Source: Deltaproteobacteria bacterium
GTDB lineage: Bacteria > Myxococcota_A > UBA9042 > PHBI01
NCBI GenBank assembly: GCA_020632715.1
Contig: JACKFA010000001.1
Location: 620,001 to 684,000, forward strand
Direction: 5' to 3'
DNA: 64,000 nucleotides
Each line of letters begins with the position of its first letter. The first letter of the stretch is position 1. Of this stretch, positions 7,924 through 19,700 are shown in pieces. The notes beneath the pieces were generated by a model. It did not search any database. It was not told the DNA's origin and saw only the letters and a list, made by a program, of their open reading frames with translations. The translations under genes were made by a program, and so were the position numbers.

Positions 7924-10194
7924 GTGAGCGTCAACGACAAGAACCTGACCTTCCTCATCGACGGGGTCGCCGCCGTGGCCGGCCTCCTCGCCGGCCCCCT
8001 GAAGGGCGACGCCCGGAAGGAGGCCGAGACGGCCTGGGAGCGCTTCGAGCTCGAGCTGCGCGCGGCGTCCGACGACATCCCGCTCGCGGACCTGACGCGC
8101 CGTTTCCGGCTGAACTCCTTCGATCTGCGGTGCGTGGTGCTCGCGCTCGCGAGCCACATCGAGCCGCGCATGTCGCAGCTCGTGGCGCAGTCGAGCCGCG
8201 AGATGTTCGCGCGCGGGGTGACGATCCGGCTCGCGGTCGAGCGCTTCTGCGTGAAGCCCGCCGAGCGGGTGACGGCGCGGCAGGCGTTCCTGCCGTCGGC
8301 GGCGCTCATCCGGAACAACCTCATCTCGCTCGGCCGCACCGAGGTCGGCGCGAGCGAGGGGCTGCTCTCGCGGCGCCTCGAGCTCACGACGCCGACGCTG
8401 CGGTTCATCCTGCGCGAGTCCGAGCTCAGCGAGTCGCTCGCGCGGCTCGCGCGCCTCGAGTTCCCCGAGGTGTCGCTCTTCAACGTCATCCTCGACTCGG
8501 AGAAGCTCGACGGCGTCCGGCGGCTCGTCGAGAACCACCGCGACTACCGCCGGACCATCAGCGATTGGGGCTTCGACAAGGTCCTGCCCTACGGGCGCGG
8601 GCTGACGTTCCTCTTCTCGGGGCCCTCGGGCACCGGCAAGACGCTCCTCGCGCACGCGCTCGCCGCGCACGTGAAGCGCCCCATCCTGACGCTCAGCGCG
8701 GCCGACATCCCCGAGAAGGAGGGGGTCGAGAAGATCCTCTCGGACCTCCTCACCGAGGCGACGATGCGCGACGCCATCGTGCTCGTCGACGAGTGCGAGG
8801 CGCTGCTCGGCAAGGGGGACAAGCGCAAGGCCACGGCGTTCAAGGCCATCGAGGACTTCGACGGGATCATGGTCCTCGTGACCAACCACCCCGAGGTGCT
8901 CGACGAGGGCGTCGAGCGCCGCATCATGTACAACCTCCCGTTCGAGGTGCCGGACTACGAGCTCCGGCGGCAGATCTGGGAGGTGCACCTGCCGCCGGAG
9001 GTGCCGCTCGAGGGGGACATCGACCTCGACATCCTCGCGAACACGTACGACTTCACGGGCGGCACCATCAAGAACGCCATCCTCTACGCGGTGAACCTCG
9101 CGATCGCGAAGAGCCCGAAGAAGGCGCGGCTCACGATGGATCTCCTGCAGGAGGGGTGTCAGGCGCAGCTCCGGTACGCGCTCGAGGCGCTGACGGTGCG
9201 CATGACCACGAAGCTCCGGCTGAAGGACATCGTGCTGCCGGAGAAGCCGTACCGGAAGGTGCGGGAGATCATCGCGGCGGGGCGGAACCAGGCGACGGTG
9301 CTGAACACCTGGGGGTTCGGGCGGAAGCTCGTGACGGGCAAGGGCATCACGTGCCTCTTCGACGGCCCGCCCGGTACCGGCAAGACGCTCTGCGCCGAGA
9401 TCATCGCGGGCGAGTTCGACCGGCCGCTCTACCGCATCAACATCCCGGAGATCGTGTCGAAGTACGTCGGCGAGACCGAGAAGAACATCGGGGCCATCTT
9501 CCAGCAGGCGAAGGTGAGCCACGCGATGCTGCTCTTCGACGAGGCGGACTCGCTCTTCGCGGCCCGCGTCGCGGAGACGAAGTCGTCGACCGACCGCTAC
9601 GCGAACATGGAGGTGAACCTCCTGCTCCAGGAGATCGAGCGCTTCCCGGGCATCGTCATCCTGACGACGAACTTCTACGGCTCGCTCGACAAGGCCCTCA
9701 TCCGCCGCATCGCGTATCGCGTGACGTTCGAGGAGCCGGACGAGGCGAGCCGGCTCAAGATCTGGTCGACGCTCCTCCCGCAGGAGACGCCGCTCGAGCC
9801 GGACGTCGACTTCGGCCAGATCGCGAAGCGCTTCGACATGACGGGCGGTATGATCAAGAACGCGCTCATCCGCGCGGCGTACCTCGCGTGCGAGCAGGGG
9901 ACGGGGCTCACGCAGCGGCTCCTCGAGGAGTCGTGCCTCGACGAGTACCAGGCGGCGGGCAAGGTCGCGCGGGACCCGGCGGCCATCCCGGCGGGGCGGC
10001 TCCAGATCCCGGAGGGGGCGATCGAGCTCCCGGCGGACTGGCAGGAGCGCGGGATAACGCCGGATCTCCTCGCGAAGAACCCGTCGCTCCTCCGCGGGAC
10101 GGGCACGAACGGCAACGGCAAGGGCGGCGGCCCCCACGGCGCGCGGCCGAGCCAGGACGACGGCGAGGACGCCGAGGTCGACCTCGACGAGTGA
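7924..10194 (+). CDS. Two-domain AAA+ ATPase, eCIS-associated type
   Basis: The product is 756 residues if the GTG at 7924 is used; an alternative GTG is at 7891 and neither has a clear ribosome binding site. An N-terminal helical region (about 1-200) is followed by two AAA+ modules. AAA1 has Walker A GPSGTGKT (K239) and Walker B VLVDECEAL (D289, E290). AAA2 has GPPGTGKT (K487) and LLFDEADSL (D539, E540). A WGF.K or WGFGRK-type segment precedes each module. The C-terminus is acidic. AAA+ ATPases of this sort (Afp15-like) occur in extracellular contractile injection system loci beside DUF4157/eCIS-core proteins. The next gene encodes such a protein, which supports a joint role in unfolding or loading. 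No tube, sheath or baseplate genes are visible. Confidence 0.85.
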   Translation: MSVNDKNLTFLIDGVAAVAGLLAGPLKGDARKEAETAWERFELELRAASDDIPLADLTRRFRLNSFDLRCVVLALASHIEPRMSQLVAQSSREMFARGVTIRLAVERFCVKPAERVTARQAFLPSAALIRNNLISLGRTEVGASEGLLSRRLELTTPTLRFILRESELSESLARLARLEFPEVSLFNVILDSEKLDGVRRLVENHRDYRRTISDWGFDKVLPYGRGLTFLFSGPSGTGKTLLAHALAAHVKRPILTLSAADIPEKEGVEKILSDLLTEATMRDAIVLVDECEALLGKGDKRKATAFKAIEDFDGIMVLVTNHPEVLDEGVERRIMYNLPFEVPDYELRRQIWEVHLPPEVPLEGDIDLDILANTYDFTGGTIKNAILYAVNLAIAKSPKKARLTMDLLQEGCQAQLRYALEALTVRMTTKLRLKDIVLPEKPYRKVREIIAAGRNQATVLNTWGFGRKLVTGKGITCLFDGPPGTGKTLCAEIIAGEFDRPLYRINIPEIVSKYVGETEKNIGAIFQQAKVSHAMLLFDEADSLFAARVAETKSSTDRYANMEVNLLLQEIERFPGIVILTTNFYGSLDKALIRRIAYRVTFEEPDEASRLKIWSTLLPQETPLEPDVDFGQIAKRFDMTGGMIKNALIRAAYLACEQGTGLTQRLLEESCLDEYQAAGKVARDPAAIPAGRLQIPEGAIELPADWQERGITPDLLAKNPSLLRGTGTNGNGKGGGPHGARPSQDDGEDAEVDLDE

Positions 10195-10222
10195 GCCGCC
10201 GAGCGAGGCGGGAGCAGCGTCC

Positions 10223-10370
10223 GCTCCCTCCCTGCCCCTCCGCGTCTCCGTGTCTCCCGCCCCCGCTCCCACGGGGCGCTGAGCCCCCCAAGCGTCGCCC
10301 CGGCCTCGCTCCCTCCGTGCCCCTCCGTGTCTCCGTGTCTCCCGATCCCCGCTCCCGCGGAGCCCTGAGC
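10223..10370. repeat. Two direct copies of a 62-bp CTCCGTG-rich element
   Basis: Copy A (10223-10284) and copy B (10308-10370) start with GCTCCCTCC, contain CTCCGTGTCTCCC and end in CTGAGC, with only scattered differences; their offset is 85 bp. The inner CTCCGTGT octamer (complement ACACGGAG) is the same unit found in four arrays at 22183-22503. Together with the promoter candidate below, these copies fill most of the 569-bp gap (10195-10763) between the ATPase and the giant gene. The rest of that gap shows nothing I can identify. Confidence 0.75.
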
Positions 10371-10508
10371 TTCGCGACCGCTTCGCAGACGGCCCCGAGC
10401 ACAACTGGGGACAGAACCCCCCAATTAGCGCTCCCATCCGGGCCGCCACCGCGGCCATCCCCACGGAAGACCGCGCCGAGAGCGGTCCTGCGAGACCCCG
10501 CGCGGCGG

Positions 10509-10537
10509 TTTTCACGCGCCATCGAGCTTGGTATGCT
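10509..10537 (+). promoter_or_regulatory. Candidate promoter for the giant eCIS-core gene
   Basis: TTTTCA at 10509-10514, a 17-bp spacer and TATGCT at 10532-10537 are preceded by TGG, giving an extended -10 (TGGTATGCT). This is one of the few AT-richer spots in the gap. A start here would give a leader of about 220 nt before the GTG at 10764, which has GAGGTGA at 10754-10760 as a ribosome binding site. A separate promoter implies the giant gene is not simply read through from the ATPase gene. Confidence 0.35.
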
Positions 10538-10763
10538 CCTTGCGTTTAGCCCGGCCTCGTGACGACCGGCAGGCAGCGCCACGGCGCGTCACGACTCACG
10601 GAGACAGCTCTTGGGGACCATGGACCGCACCATCAGCCGACATGCGACGCATCCAGCTATCTGGGGCCTCGAGTCACTGGTGGGGTCTGTCGTACCCAGT
10701 ACGGTTGATGCCCGCACATCGACGGTCGCCCCCCGGGGCGTCCGAGCCTCGGCGAGGTGACCA

Positions 10764-13700
10764 GTGGTCGCTCAGTTCGACAAAGATCAAGAGTACGTCG
10801 ACAAGCTCAATGAGCGGCGCCGCCGCGACCTCGCGGTCGAGCGGCAGCAGGAGCTCCAGCGCTCCTTCCTGCTCGAGCAGATGGACGAGCTCGCCTCGGA
10901 CTTCGCCGACCACCCCGAGCAGATCGGGCACTACATCGCCGATCTCGAGGCCGCGGGCATGCTCTCGGTCGCGGACCGCGGGATGCTCTTCCGGCGCCTC
11001 TGGGAGACGATGGGCCCGGCGTTCGCGGACCAGGCGTTCCGTATGACGGAGCGGGCGGTCTTCGACGACACCGCCCTCGCGAGCGACATCGCGCGCGACG
11101 CCAAGGCCGGCGACGACGCGCCCGCCGCGATCGCCCCCGAGGCCCGCGAGGATCTCGACCGCGCCTCGCAGGCCCTCCTCGGGCTCGCCAACGCCCTCGG
11201 CCTGAACCTCGACCTCAAGCCCGCCCCCGAGGCCACGAACGACGACCGCATCGTCGACCCGGACGCCGAGCGCGCCGCGAAGACCCGCGAGCTCCTCGAC
11301 GTCCTCGGCCCGCAGCTCGGCGTCGACGCGCGCGACCTCGACGTGAAGGTCGACGCGGAGGCCTACAAGGAGACGCAGCTCCAGGGCCTCTACGGCCTCA
11401 TGCACGACGGCACCGTCTTCCTGAACCCGGACGTGTACGACCCGGAGACGAGCGAGGGCCGCGGGCTCCTCGCGCACGAGGTGAGCCACGTCGCGCAGCG
11501 CGAGAACATGCTCCGCGGCGCCTACGACGCGGATCCCTCCATCGCGACGGCCGAGCACGAGGCCGACGAGATCAGCGAGATCTTCGGGGCCGGGGGCGCC
11601 GTGCAGGCGCCGCTCGCGAGCCTCGGCATGTACGACCAGGCGGCGTGCGGGCCGCGCGAGATGCAGGAGACCCCGGAGGATCCGCAGCCCGAGCCGCACA
11701 CCGAGGTCGTCGTCGAGCCGCCGGTCTACGACATCGTCGAAGACCAGATCATCGTCCCGAACATCAACTTCCCGTTCGACGAGCCGGGCCGCGCCATGCA
11801 GGGCAAGGCGTCCATCGACGCCTCCGGCTACAAGGAGCCGAACAACGCCGCGCTCCGCGGGCTCATCGAGACGGTCGCCGCCTACCCGGAGATCACCGGG
11901 ATCCGCATCGAGTCGCACACCGACCAGCGCGGCTCGAACGACTACAACATGCGCCTCTCCGAGCGCCGCGCCCGCGCGACCGAGGACTGGCTCAAGGCCC
12001 CGACCGACGGCGGCGCGCCGCTCAAGGTCAAGATGAACTCGCAGGGCTACGGCGAGACGCGGCCGAAGATCCCGGGCAAGCCGCCGAGCGGCTCGAACCT
12101 GACCGAGGCGCAGCACCGCGAGAACCGCCGCAGCGAGTTCCACATCATCGAGGTGAACGGCAAGCCCCACACGGGCCCGTTCAAGCCGACGAAGCGGGTC
12201 ATCGTCCAGCCGGGGCGCGTCATCACGCGCTACTACGACAAGGACGGGAAGCTCGTCAAAGAGGAGATCCAGGTCGACGGGCAGCCGACGCAGACCACCA
12301 CGCCCGGTCAGCCGGCCCCGGGTAGCGCCGGCGGCGGCGGTGGCGGCGGCGGCGGCGGTACGCAGCCGGTCAACGCGACGCCGCAGCAGGCGGGCGGCGG
12401 CGGCGGCGGCGGCGGCGGGACGCCCGCGCCCGAGCCGACGGGTCAGGTCCAGTCGCAGCCGCAGCCGGCGTCGAACCAGCACCCGGCCGCGAAGGCCACG
12501 AGCGGGGCCGCGCCGAAGAAGAAGAAGAAGAAGAAGGACGACAAGGACAAGGGCGCCGGCAAGACGCGCTACGCCTCGCCGGCCCTGCGCCGCGTCGCGC
12601 AGCCGGGGATCTCGGCGCCGGCCCTCGCGAAGCCGGGCCCGGGCGGCCTCTCCGGCCTCACGATCGAGCAGCGCACGCGCTCCGTCGGCGGCGGCGAGGC
12701 GATGCCGGCGGGCGTCCGCTCGCGCTTCGAGCAGGCGTTCGGGCAGGACTTCTCGGACGTCCGCATCCACACGGGCTCCACGCAGGCGACGAGCGTCGGC
12801 GCGACCGCGTTCGCGCGCGGCACCGACATCCACTTCGCGCCGGGTCGCTTCGACGTGAGCTCGCAGTCGGGCCTCGACGTGCTCGGCCACGAGCTGACGC
12901 ACATCGCGCAGCAGCGCGCCGGGCGCGTCGCGATGCCGCAGAACAAGGGCGCGAACGTCAACGTCGACCGCGCGCTCGAGGCGGAGGCCGACCTCCTCGG
13001 CGCCCGCGCGGCGCGCGGCGAGCGCGTGAACGTGCAGGGCTCGGCGGCGGCGCTCTTCGCGCGCACGGACACCGTCCAGTACGAGGGCGGCGCGGGCGAG
13101 ACCGCGGAGAGCGAGGGCGGCACGCCCCCGACGAACTGCGAGCTCTACATCGCGGGCCAGAAGGTCAGCGCGCGCATGCCGGCCGGCGCCCAGCCGGGCG
13201 AGGTGCGGGTCGACTTCTCCGCCGTGAGCTTCCACGGGATCCAGTTCAACTCGGCGCGCGTGACGTTCGGGAGCGACTGGAAGCCGGAGCGCGGGACCAT
13301 CACCGCGTCGGTCAACATCGGCTCGTACGTCGAGGCGAACGACGTGTCGCTCAACATCGAGCGGCGCGAGGTCGGCGGCGAGATCCAGGGGCACATCTCC
13401 GCGACGATCACCGGCGCGCAGCTCCACGTCTCCGAGCTCTTCGAGACCACGATCGACCTCACGGTCGGCAGCGACGGGATCTCCGGCCGGGCGCAGGTCG
13501 ACGCGAACGCGCCGATCACGCTCGGCGGCGGCATCACGCTCACGAGCGGGAGCCTCGTCGTGAACCTCGAGGCCGACGGCACGCTCGGCGCGTCGGGGCG
13601 GCTCGAGGGCAGCATCGAGGGCCTCGGGAACGTGGCGATCGAGGCGTCGGCCATGTCCGACGGTCACCTCACGGGCCGCGTGACCTTCGAGTTGAGCGAG

Positions 13701-16700
13701 CCGAAGCCGATCCCGGGCATCGAGGGGGTCACGCTCGAGAGCGGCAGCATCTCGGGCGAGTACACGCACGGCCAGAGCTGGACCGTGTCGGGGAACCTGC
13801 ACGTCAACGTGCGCGACTGGGTCGCCGCGGACATCAGCGCGAGCTACACGCACCAGACGGGCGAGGGCGGCGGCGGCGGGGCCGCGTCGAGCTGGACGCT
13901 CAACGGGCACCTGACGCAGCTCCAGGCGTACACGATCGGCGAGGGCGAGAGCGCCCTCAACCTCGAGAACGGCGAGATCGACCTCAACTTCGCGAACGGG
14001 GCGTTCGTGTCGGTCCAGGCGGGGGTCGACTACTCGACCACGAACTGGGCCGGGCACATCACCGGCACCTACGACGTGCAGGAGCAGAAGCTCAACGGGA
14101 ACGCCGACATCCGGCTCACGTCGGAGTCGCTGCCGCTCGGGGACACGGGGATTCGCCTCGTGTCGGCGAACGCGCAGGTGACGCTCGTCGACAACGTGCT
14201 CACGACGATGACCGGCGAGGCCGCGGCGATCGTGGAGTACGAGGGCCAGGACACCTTCCGCGTGGAGGGCACCGGGCTCACGATCCAGCTCCCGACGACG
14301 TCCGTGTCGGGCACGATCAACATGACGACCCTGCGCGACCTCCCGTTCGGCGACCCGGCCGGGTACAACGCGAAGGTCAACGAGGGGGCGACGGCGCAGC
14401 TCGTCGTCGCGGACAACGCGCTCCAGGGCATCACCGGGGGCCTCGCCTTCGACGTGAAGCACGGCGAGGAGGCCGTCGGCAACGGCACCATCGACGTGTC
14501 GTTCACCGGCGACAACGCGCAGCTCAACGCGACCGGCACCTTCGAGCTCACGGCGGAGAACGGCTTCGGCGTCCCCGACCGGGTCAACGGCCCCGTGAAG
14601 CTGCTCCCGGGCGGGCAGTTCGTCGTGACGATCGAGGCGAACGCGCTGACGACGGCCGAGGTGCGGAACCTCACCTACGAGATCAACCAGACCGACGGCA
14701 CCGGGAAGTTCGGCGGCACGGTCAACGGCTCGTACCACTTCGGCACGGGCATGCTGAACGTGACGGGCGACGGCTCGCTCATCGAGCCCTGGACGCTCGC
14801 GCCGGCGAACGGCATCGCGCTCACGTTCAAACAGGGCGGCTCGATCAACGTGACCGTCGCGGACAACGTGCTGACGCAGGTCCACGGCGACTTCGAGTTC
14901 GAGGCGACGATCGACGCGGTGAACGACATCCCGCAGATCCTCCTCGACGGCCACCTGAACGGCGACTACTCGCAGGAGACCGGGTTCTTCTCGGGCGAGC
15001 TCTCGGCGACGACGCGCGAGAACATCACGATCCCGATGGGCGAAGAGCGCGCCGACGCGCTCGAGCTGCACCAGGGCGCGACCGTCACGGCGACGGTGTC
15101 GAACTCGAACCCGGGCACGCTCACGACCTCGTTCGAGGCCGATTATCACCGCGCGGGCGAGCTCTTCCTGAACGGGCGCGTCGAGGGCGGGACGTACGAG
15201 TTCTCGACCGGAAACTTCAACTTCCACGCGGACTTGACGCTCAAGAAGCAGATCGAGAAGCAGACCGACGACGGCAAGTGGAAGTTCGTGGTCCTGCCGG
15301 ACGCGACCGTCGGCGTGGACGTGGCGGAGAGCCGCCTCCAGGTGCTGACGGGCTCGATCCCGTTCGAGGTGCACGACGGCGAGGAGGCGCTCTTCAAGGG
15401 GAGCCTCACCGACGCGCGCATCGAGGTCGAGCAGCTCAACTTCAGCGGCACGCTCGACGTCGCGCTCGCGCGCGACCTCCAGTACCCGCGCACCGAGGAG
15501 GGCAGCGAGGCGCCGCCCGAGGGCAACCCGCCGGTCGCCGTCATCGCGAAGAAGGACGTGTCGCACATCTCGGGCACGGTCACGAACAACGCGCTCACGA
15601 CGGTCACCGCCGAGATGCAGTTCGGCGTGAACCTCGGCGGCGAGGAGTACGGCCAGGGCCAGGTCGGCGGCACGTGGGACCTCACGCAGAACCGCTTCTC
15701 CGGCACGGGCAGCATCCAGCTCGTGAAGGACCTGCTGCTCGGCGGCACGGAGCGGAGCGCGTCGGGCGACCCGATGGCCACCTGGATCCTCGCCTTCCCG
15801 GCGGGCCAGGGGCTCGACATCGCCATCGCGAACAACGTCCTCGACGAGGCGAACGTCAACCTCAACGGCAAGCTCTACCACAACGAGGAAGAGGTCGCGA
15901 ACGGCCAGGTGAGCGGCCGCTACAAGCTCGGCGACACCGAGGGCTTCAACGGCTCCGTCAACGCCAACGTCATCAAGGACCTCGACTGGTCCGAGGGCGA
16001 CCGCTTCCACTACTGGATCGAGCAGGGCACGACGTTCGACGCGCAGATGGAGTCGAACGCCATCACGAGCGCGAGCGGCACGTTCAAGCTGCGCATGGAC
16101 GAGGGCGGACAGCCCGCGGTGCGCGTCGAGATCGCCGGCGGCTACACGCCGGGGACGGGCTTCAACTGCGGCGGCGGCATCACCGTCCTGAACGACCTGG
16201 TCGTCGCCAACGAGGGCGCCTACCAGGTGCTCATCGCGAAGGACAGCGCCGGTCAGGCGACCGTCGAGGGGACGACCGTCACGAGCTTCACGGGCGACAT
16301 CACGCTGCTCGTGAAGAAGGACGGCGGCGACTTCGCGAAGGGCGTGTTCAACATCACCTACGCGCTCGCGGACGCGAACCCGATGATCAGCGCGTCCGGG
16401 ATGGTCGAGCTCATCGCGCGCGTCGAGGTCGGCGGCACGGACAGCTGGGGCTTCTTCGTCGACCCGTCGACGAACGTGGAGTTCCAGCTCACGAACAACG
16501 TCCCCGAGTACGTGCGCGGTCAGATCAACGCGTCCGCCGAGTACAACGGCCAGCAGTGCATCACCGGCAACGTCACGGTGGACGCGCAGCTCGGGCAGGC
16601 GCCGAGCATCACGGCGAACGGGCAGATCGAGGTCACGAACGAGATCGCGATGGGGATCTCGAACAGCGGCTTCGACCTCGTCATCGAGCCGGGGACGGGC

Positions 16701-19700
16701 GCCAACTTCGACGTGCAGGCGAACGCGCTCCAGACCATCGGGGGCACGGTCAACGTGCGCCTCGACGACCAGACCGGGCCGCTCCTGTCCGTCGCGCTGA
16801 ACGGCACCTACACGCACCCGAGCACGACCTTCGACGGCTCGGGCTCCATCACGCTCGCGCGCACGCTCGAGGTCGGGTCGAACGCCGACAGCACCTACCG
16901 CTACTTCATCCAGGAGGGCACGGGCGCCGAGGCGACCATCGCCGCGAACCGGCTGACGCAGATCGTCGGCAACGTGGTCGCGACCGTGGAGGACGGCGAG
17001 GGCGAGTTCCTGCGGCTCTCGGGGACGGTGACCTACCGCCGCGAGGAGACGCAGGGCTTCGTGACGACGACGGGCGTCACGCTCGGCGTCACGCGCGACA
17101 AGGAGATGCCGATCACGGGGGAGTGGAAGGCCACGATCCTCACGACGACGAACGGCGGCATCACGGTCACGGACAACGAGCTCGTCCAGCTGAACGGGCA
17201 GCTCGACGTCCAGATCGACAAGGGCGAGGACTTCTCGGGCAAGGTGTCCGTCGGCGGCACGTACACGCCGCAGGGCGGCTTCACGGGCAGCGGCAGCGCC
17301 GAGCTCCTGAAGGACTACAAGCTCGGTGAGCGCGCGCCGTACCAGTTCTGGGCGCTGAAGGGCGGCACCTCGGTGACGATGGACGTGGCGGCGAGCGCCG
17401 TGACGCACATCGGCGGCGAGGCGGCCTTCAAGGTCGACGAGAACAACCAGCCCTTCATCGAGGGGTCGGCGACCGTCGACTACGACGTGACCGGGTCGAA
17501 CCTGACGCTCGCGACCGGCCACGGGCAGCTCAAGGTCGACAAGCAGCTCGCGGAGTTCGGCGGCTTCAAGCTCGTCGCGGTCGCCGGCTGTGAGGCGGAC
17601 TTCCGGCTCGAGAACAACGGGCTCAAGTCGATCGGCGGCAACATCCAGCTGCGCCTCGACGAGGGTACGAGCGAGCTCGCGCACGGCGAGGTGACCGCCA
17701 ACTGGGACGTCGAGACCGGGCTCTTCACGGGGCATGGCCGCGTGGAGCTCGTGCGCGACTACGGCGTCGGCGCCGAGGGCCTGAACGGGCACGGCCAGCC
17801 GGAGAGCTGGGGCATCGCCATCAAGACGGGCTCCTTCCTCGACGTGCAGGTCACCGACAACGTGTTCGAGTCGGCGGAGATCAACGTCGACCTCGCGGCG
17901 TACCACAACGGCCAGCAGTGCGCGGACGGCAACCTCCACGGCCAGTACAAGGTCGGCGAGACGAACTTCTCGGGCTCCATCTCGGCGAACGTGACGCGCC
18001 GCGTCCCGCTCCTCGAGGGGTCGGGCCGCTTCGACTACCACATCGACGAGGGGACGAACGCGAGCGGCGTCGTGACGAACGGCGCCATCGAGTCCATCCA
18101 GGGCACGTTCATCCTGATGGCGACCGAGGGCGGCCAGGACGCCGTCGCCGTCACGGTGACGTCGAACTACACGCCGTCGACCGGCGTCGCCGGGCAGGGC
18201 ACGGTCGAGGTCAAGAAGGACATCCTCATCAAGGAGGGTGGCGAGTACAAGCTGTGGCTCGCGGAGGGCAGCGGCGGCAACTGCACGCTCGAGTCGAGCG
18301 CGCTCACGCACGTCGGCGGCACCATCGACCTGCGCGTCGACAAGGGTGACGCCGAGTTCGCGCGCGGCAGCTTCACGGCCGACTACACGGTCGCGGACGG
18401 CACGAACGCGAACGTCACGGGCCACGGCTCGGTGGAGCTCGTCGGGCAGATCGAGATCACGCCGGCTGGCGGGGTCGCGGGCTTCAACGTGTTCCTGACG
18501 GCGGGGACGGGCGTGTCCTGCCAGGTCGACAACGGCGAGCTCTCGTGGATCGAGGGCACCGTCAACGCCGACATCAACTACGAGGGCTCGAAGCTCGCGG
18601 AGGCCACGCTCACCGGCAAGTACACGGCCAACCCCGAGGCGAACTTCGACGCGAGCGGCTCGATCACGACCGTGCGCGAGCAGGAGATCGTCACGGTCAG
18701 CGGGTGGACGCTCTTCCTCGGTGAGGGGGCGGCCATCACGGGCTCGGTGAAGCACTTCGCGCTCGACGAGCTCACGGCCAACATCCCGCTCGTCCTGAAG
18801 AAGAACGCCGAGGCGTACGTGAACGTCTCGCTCACCGGCAGCTACAAGCACGCCGACAAGAACTTCACGGGCAACGGCCAGGCCGACGTCGTGAAGGCGA
18901 TCCCGGTGTCGGAGGCGGCGGGCCCGGACGGCTACAGCTTCTACGTCGAGGTCGGGACGACCGCCCACGGGAACGTCACGAACAACGAGCTGACCGAGCT
19001 CTCCGGGACGGTCATCGCGAGCGTCGCGGACGCGCCGTCGGAGGACGGGAAGTTCCTGCTCGCGACGGGGTCCTTGACCTACACGAGCGCGAACGGGGGC
19101 GACATCTCCGGCAGCGCGCACGTCGAGGTGACGCGCGACAAGAAGCTCGTCGACACGGCGAACGGCTACGCGGCCATCCTGTCGCAGCCGACGAGCGCGA
19201 CCGTGACCATCACGAACAAGGCGCTCGAGTCGATCTCGGGCGAGGTGTTCGTCAAGATCGACAAGCCGGAGGGGACGCCGTTCGCGACGATCTCGCTGCA
19301 CGGCGACTACACGCCGGCGGGCGGTTTCTCGGGTGGCGGCGAGGGTGAGCTCAAGGCGGAGGTCGAGGTCGCCTCGATGAACGTCGGGGAGGACACCTAC
19401 AAGCTCTTCCTGATGCCGGGCACGGGGGCGCACATCACGCTCGCCGCGAGCGACATCACGGAGGTCGGCGGCAGCGTCGAGGCGATGATCCGCGACCCGG
19501 CGGACTTCATCGCGATCCACGCGACGGGCGTGACCTACGACTTCCCCGGGAAGAACTTCAGCGGCAGCGGCTCGGCCGAGGTCCTGCACGACAAGAAGCT
19601 CGCGACGTTCGCCGGGCAGGAGCTCTGGCTCGCCGAGGGCGCCGGTGTCAACGCGACGGTCACGAACAACGCGCTGCAGCAGGTCGGCGGCAACATCACG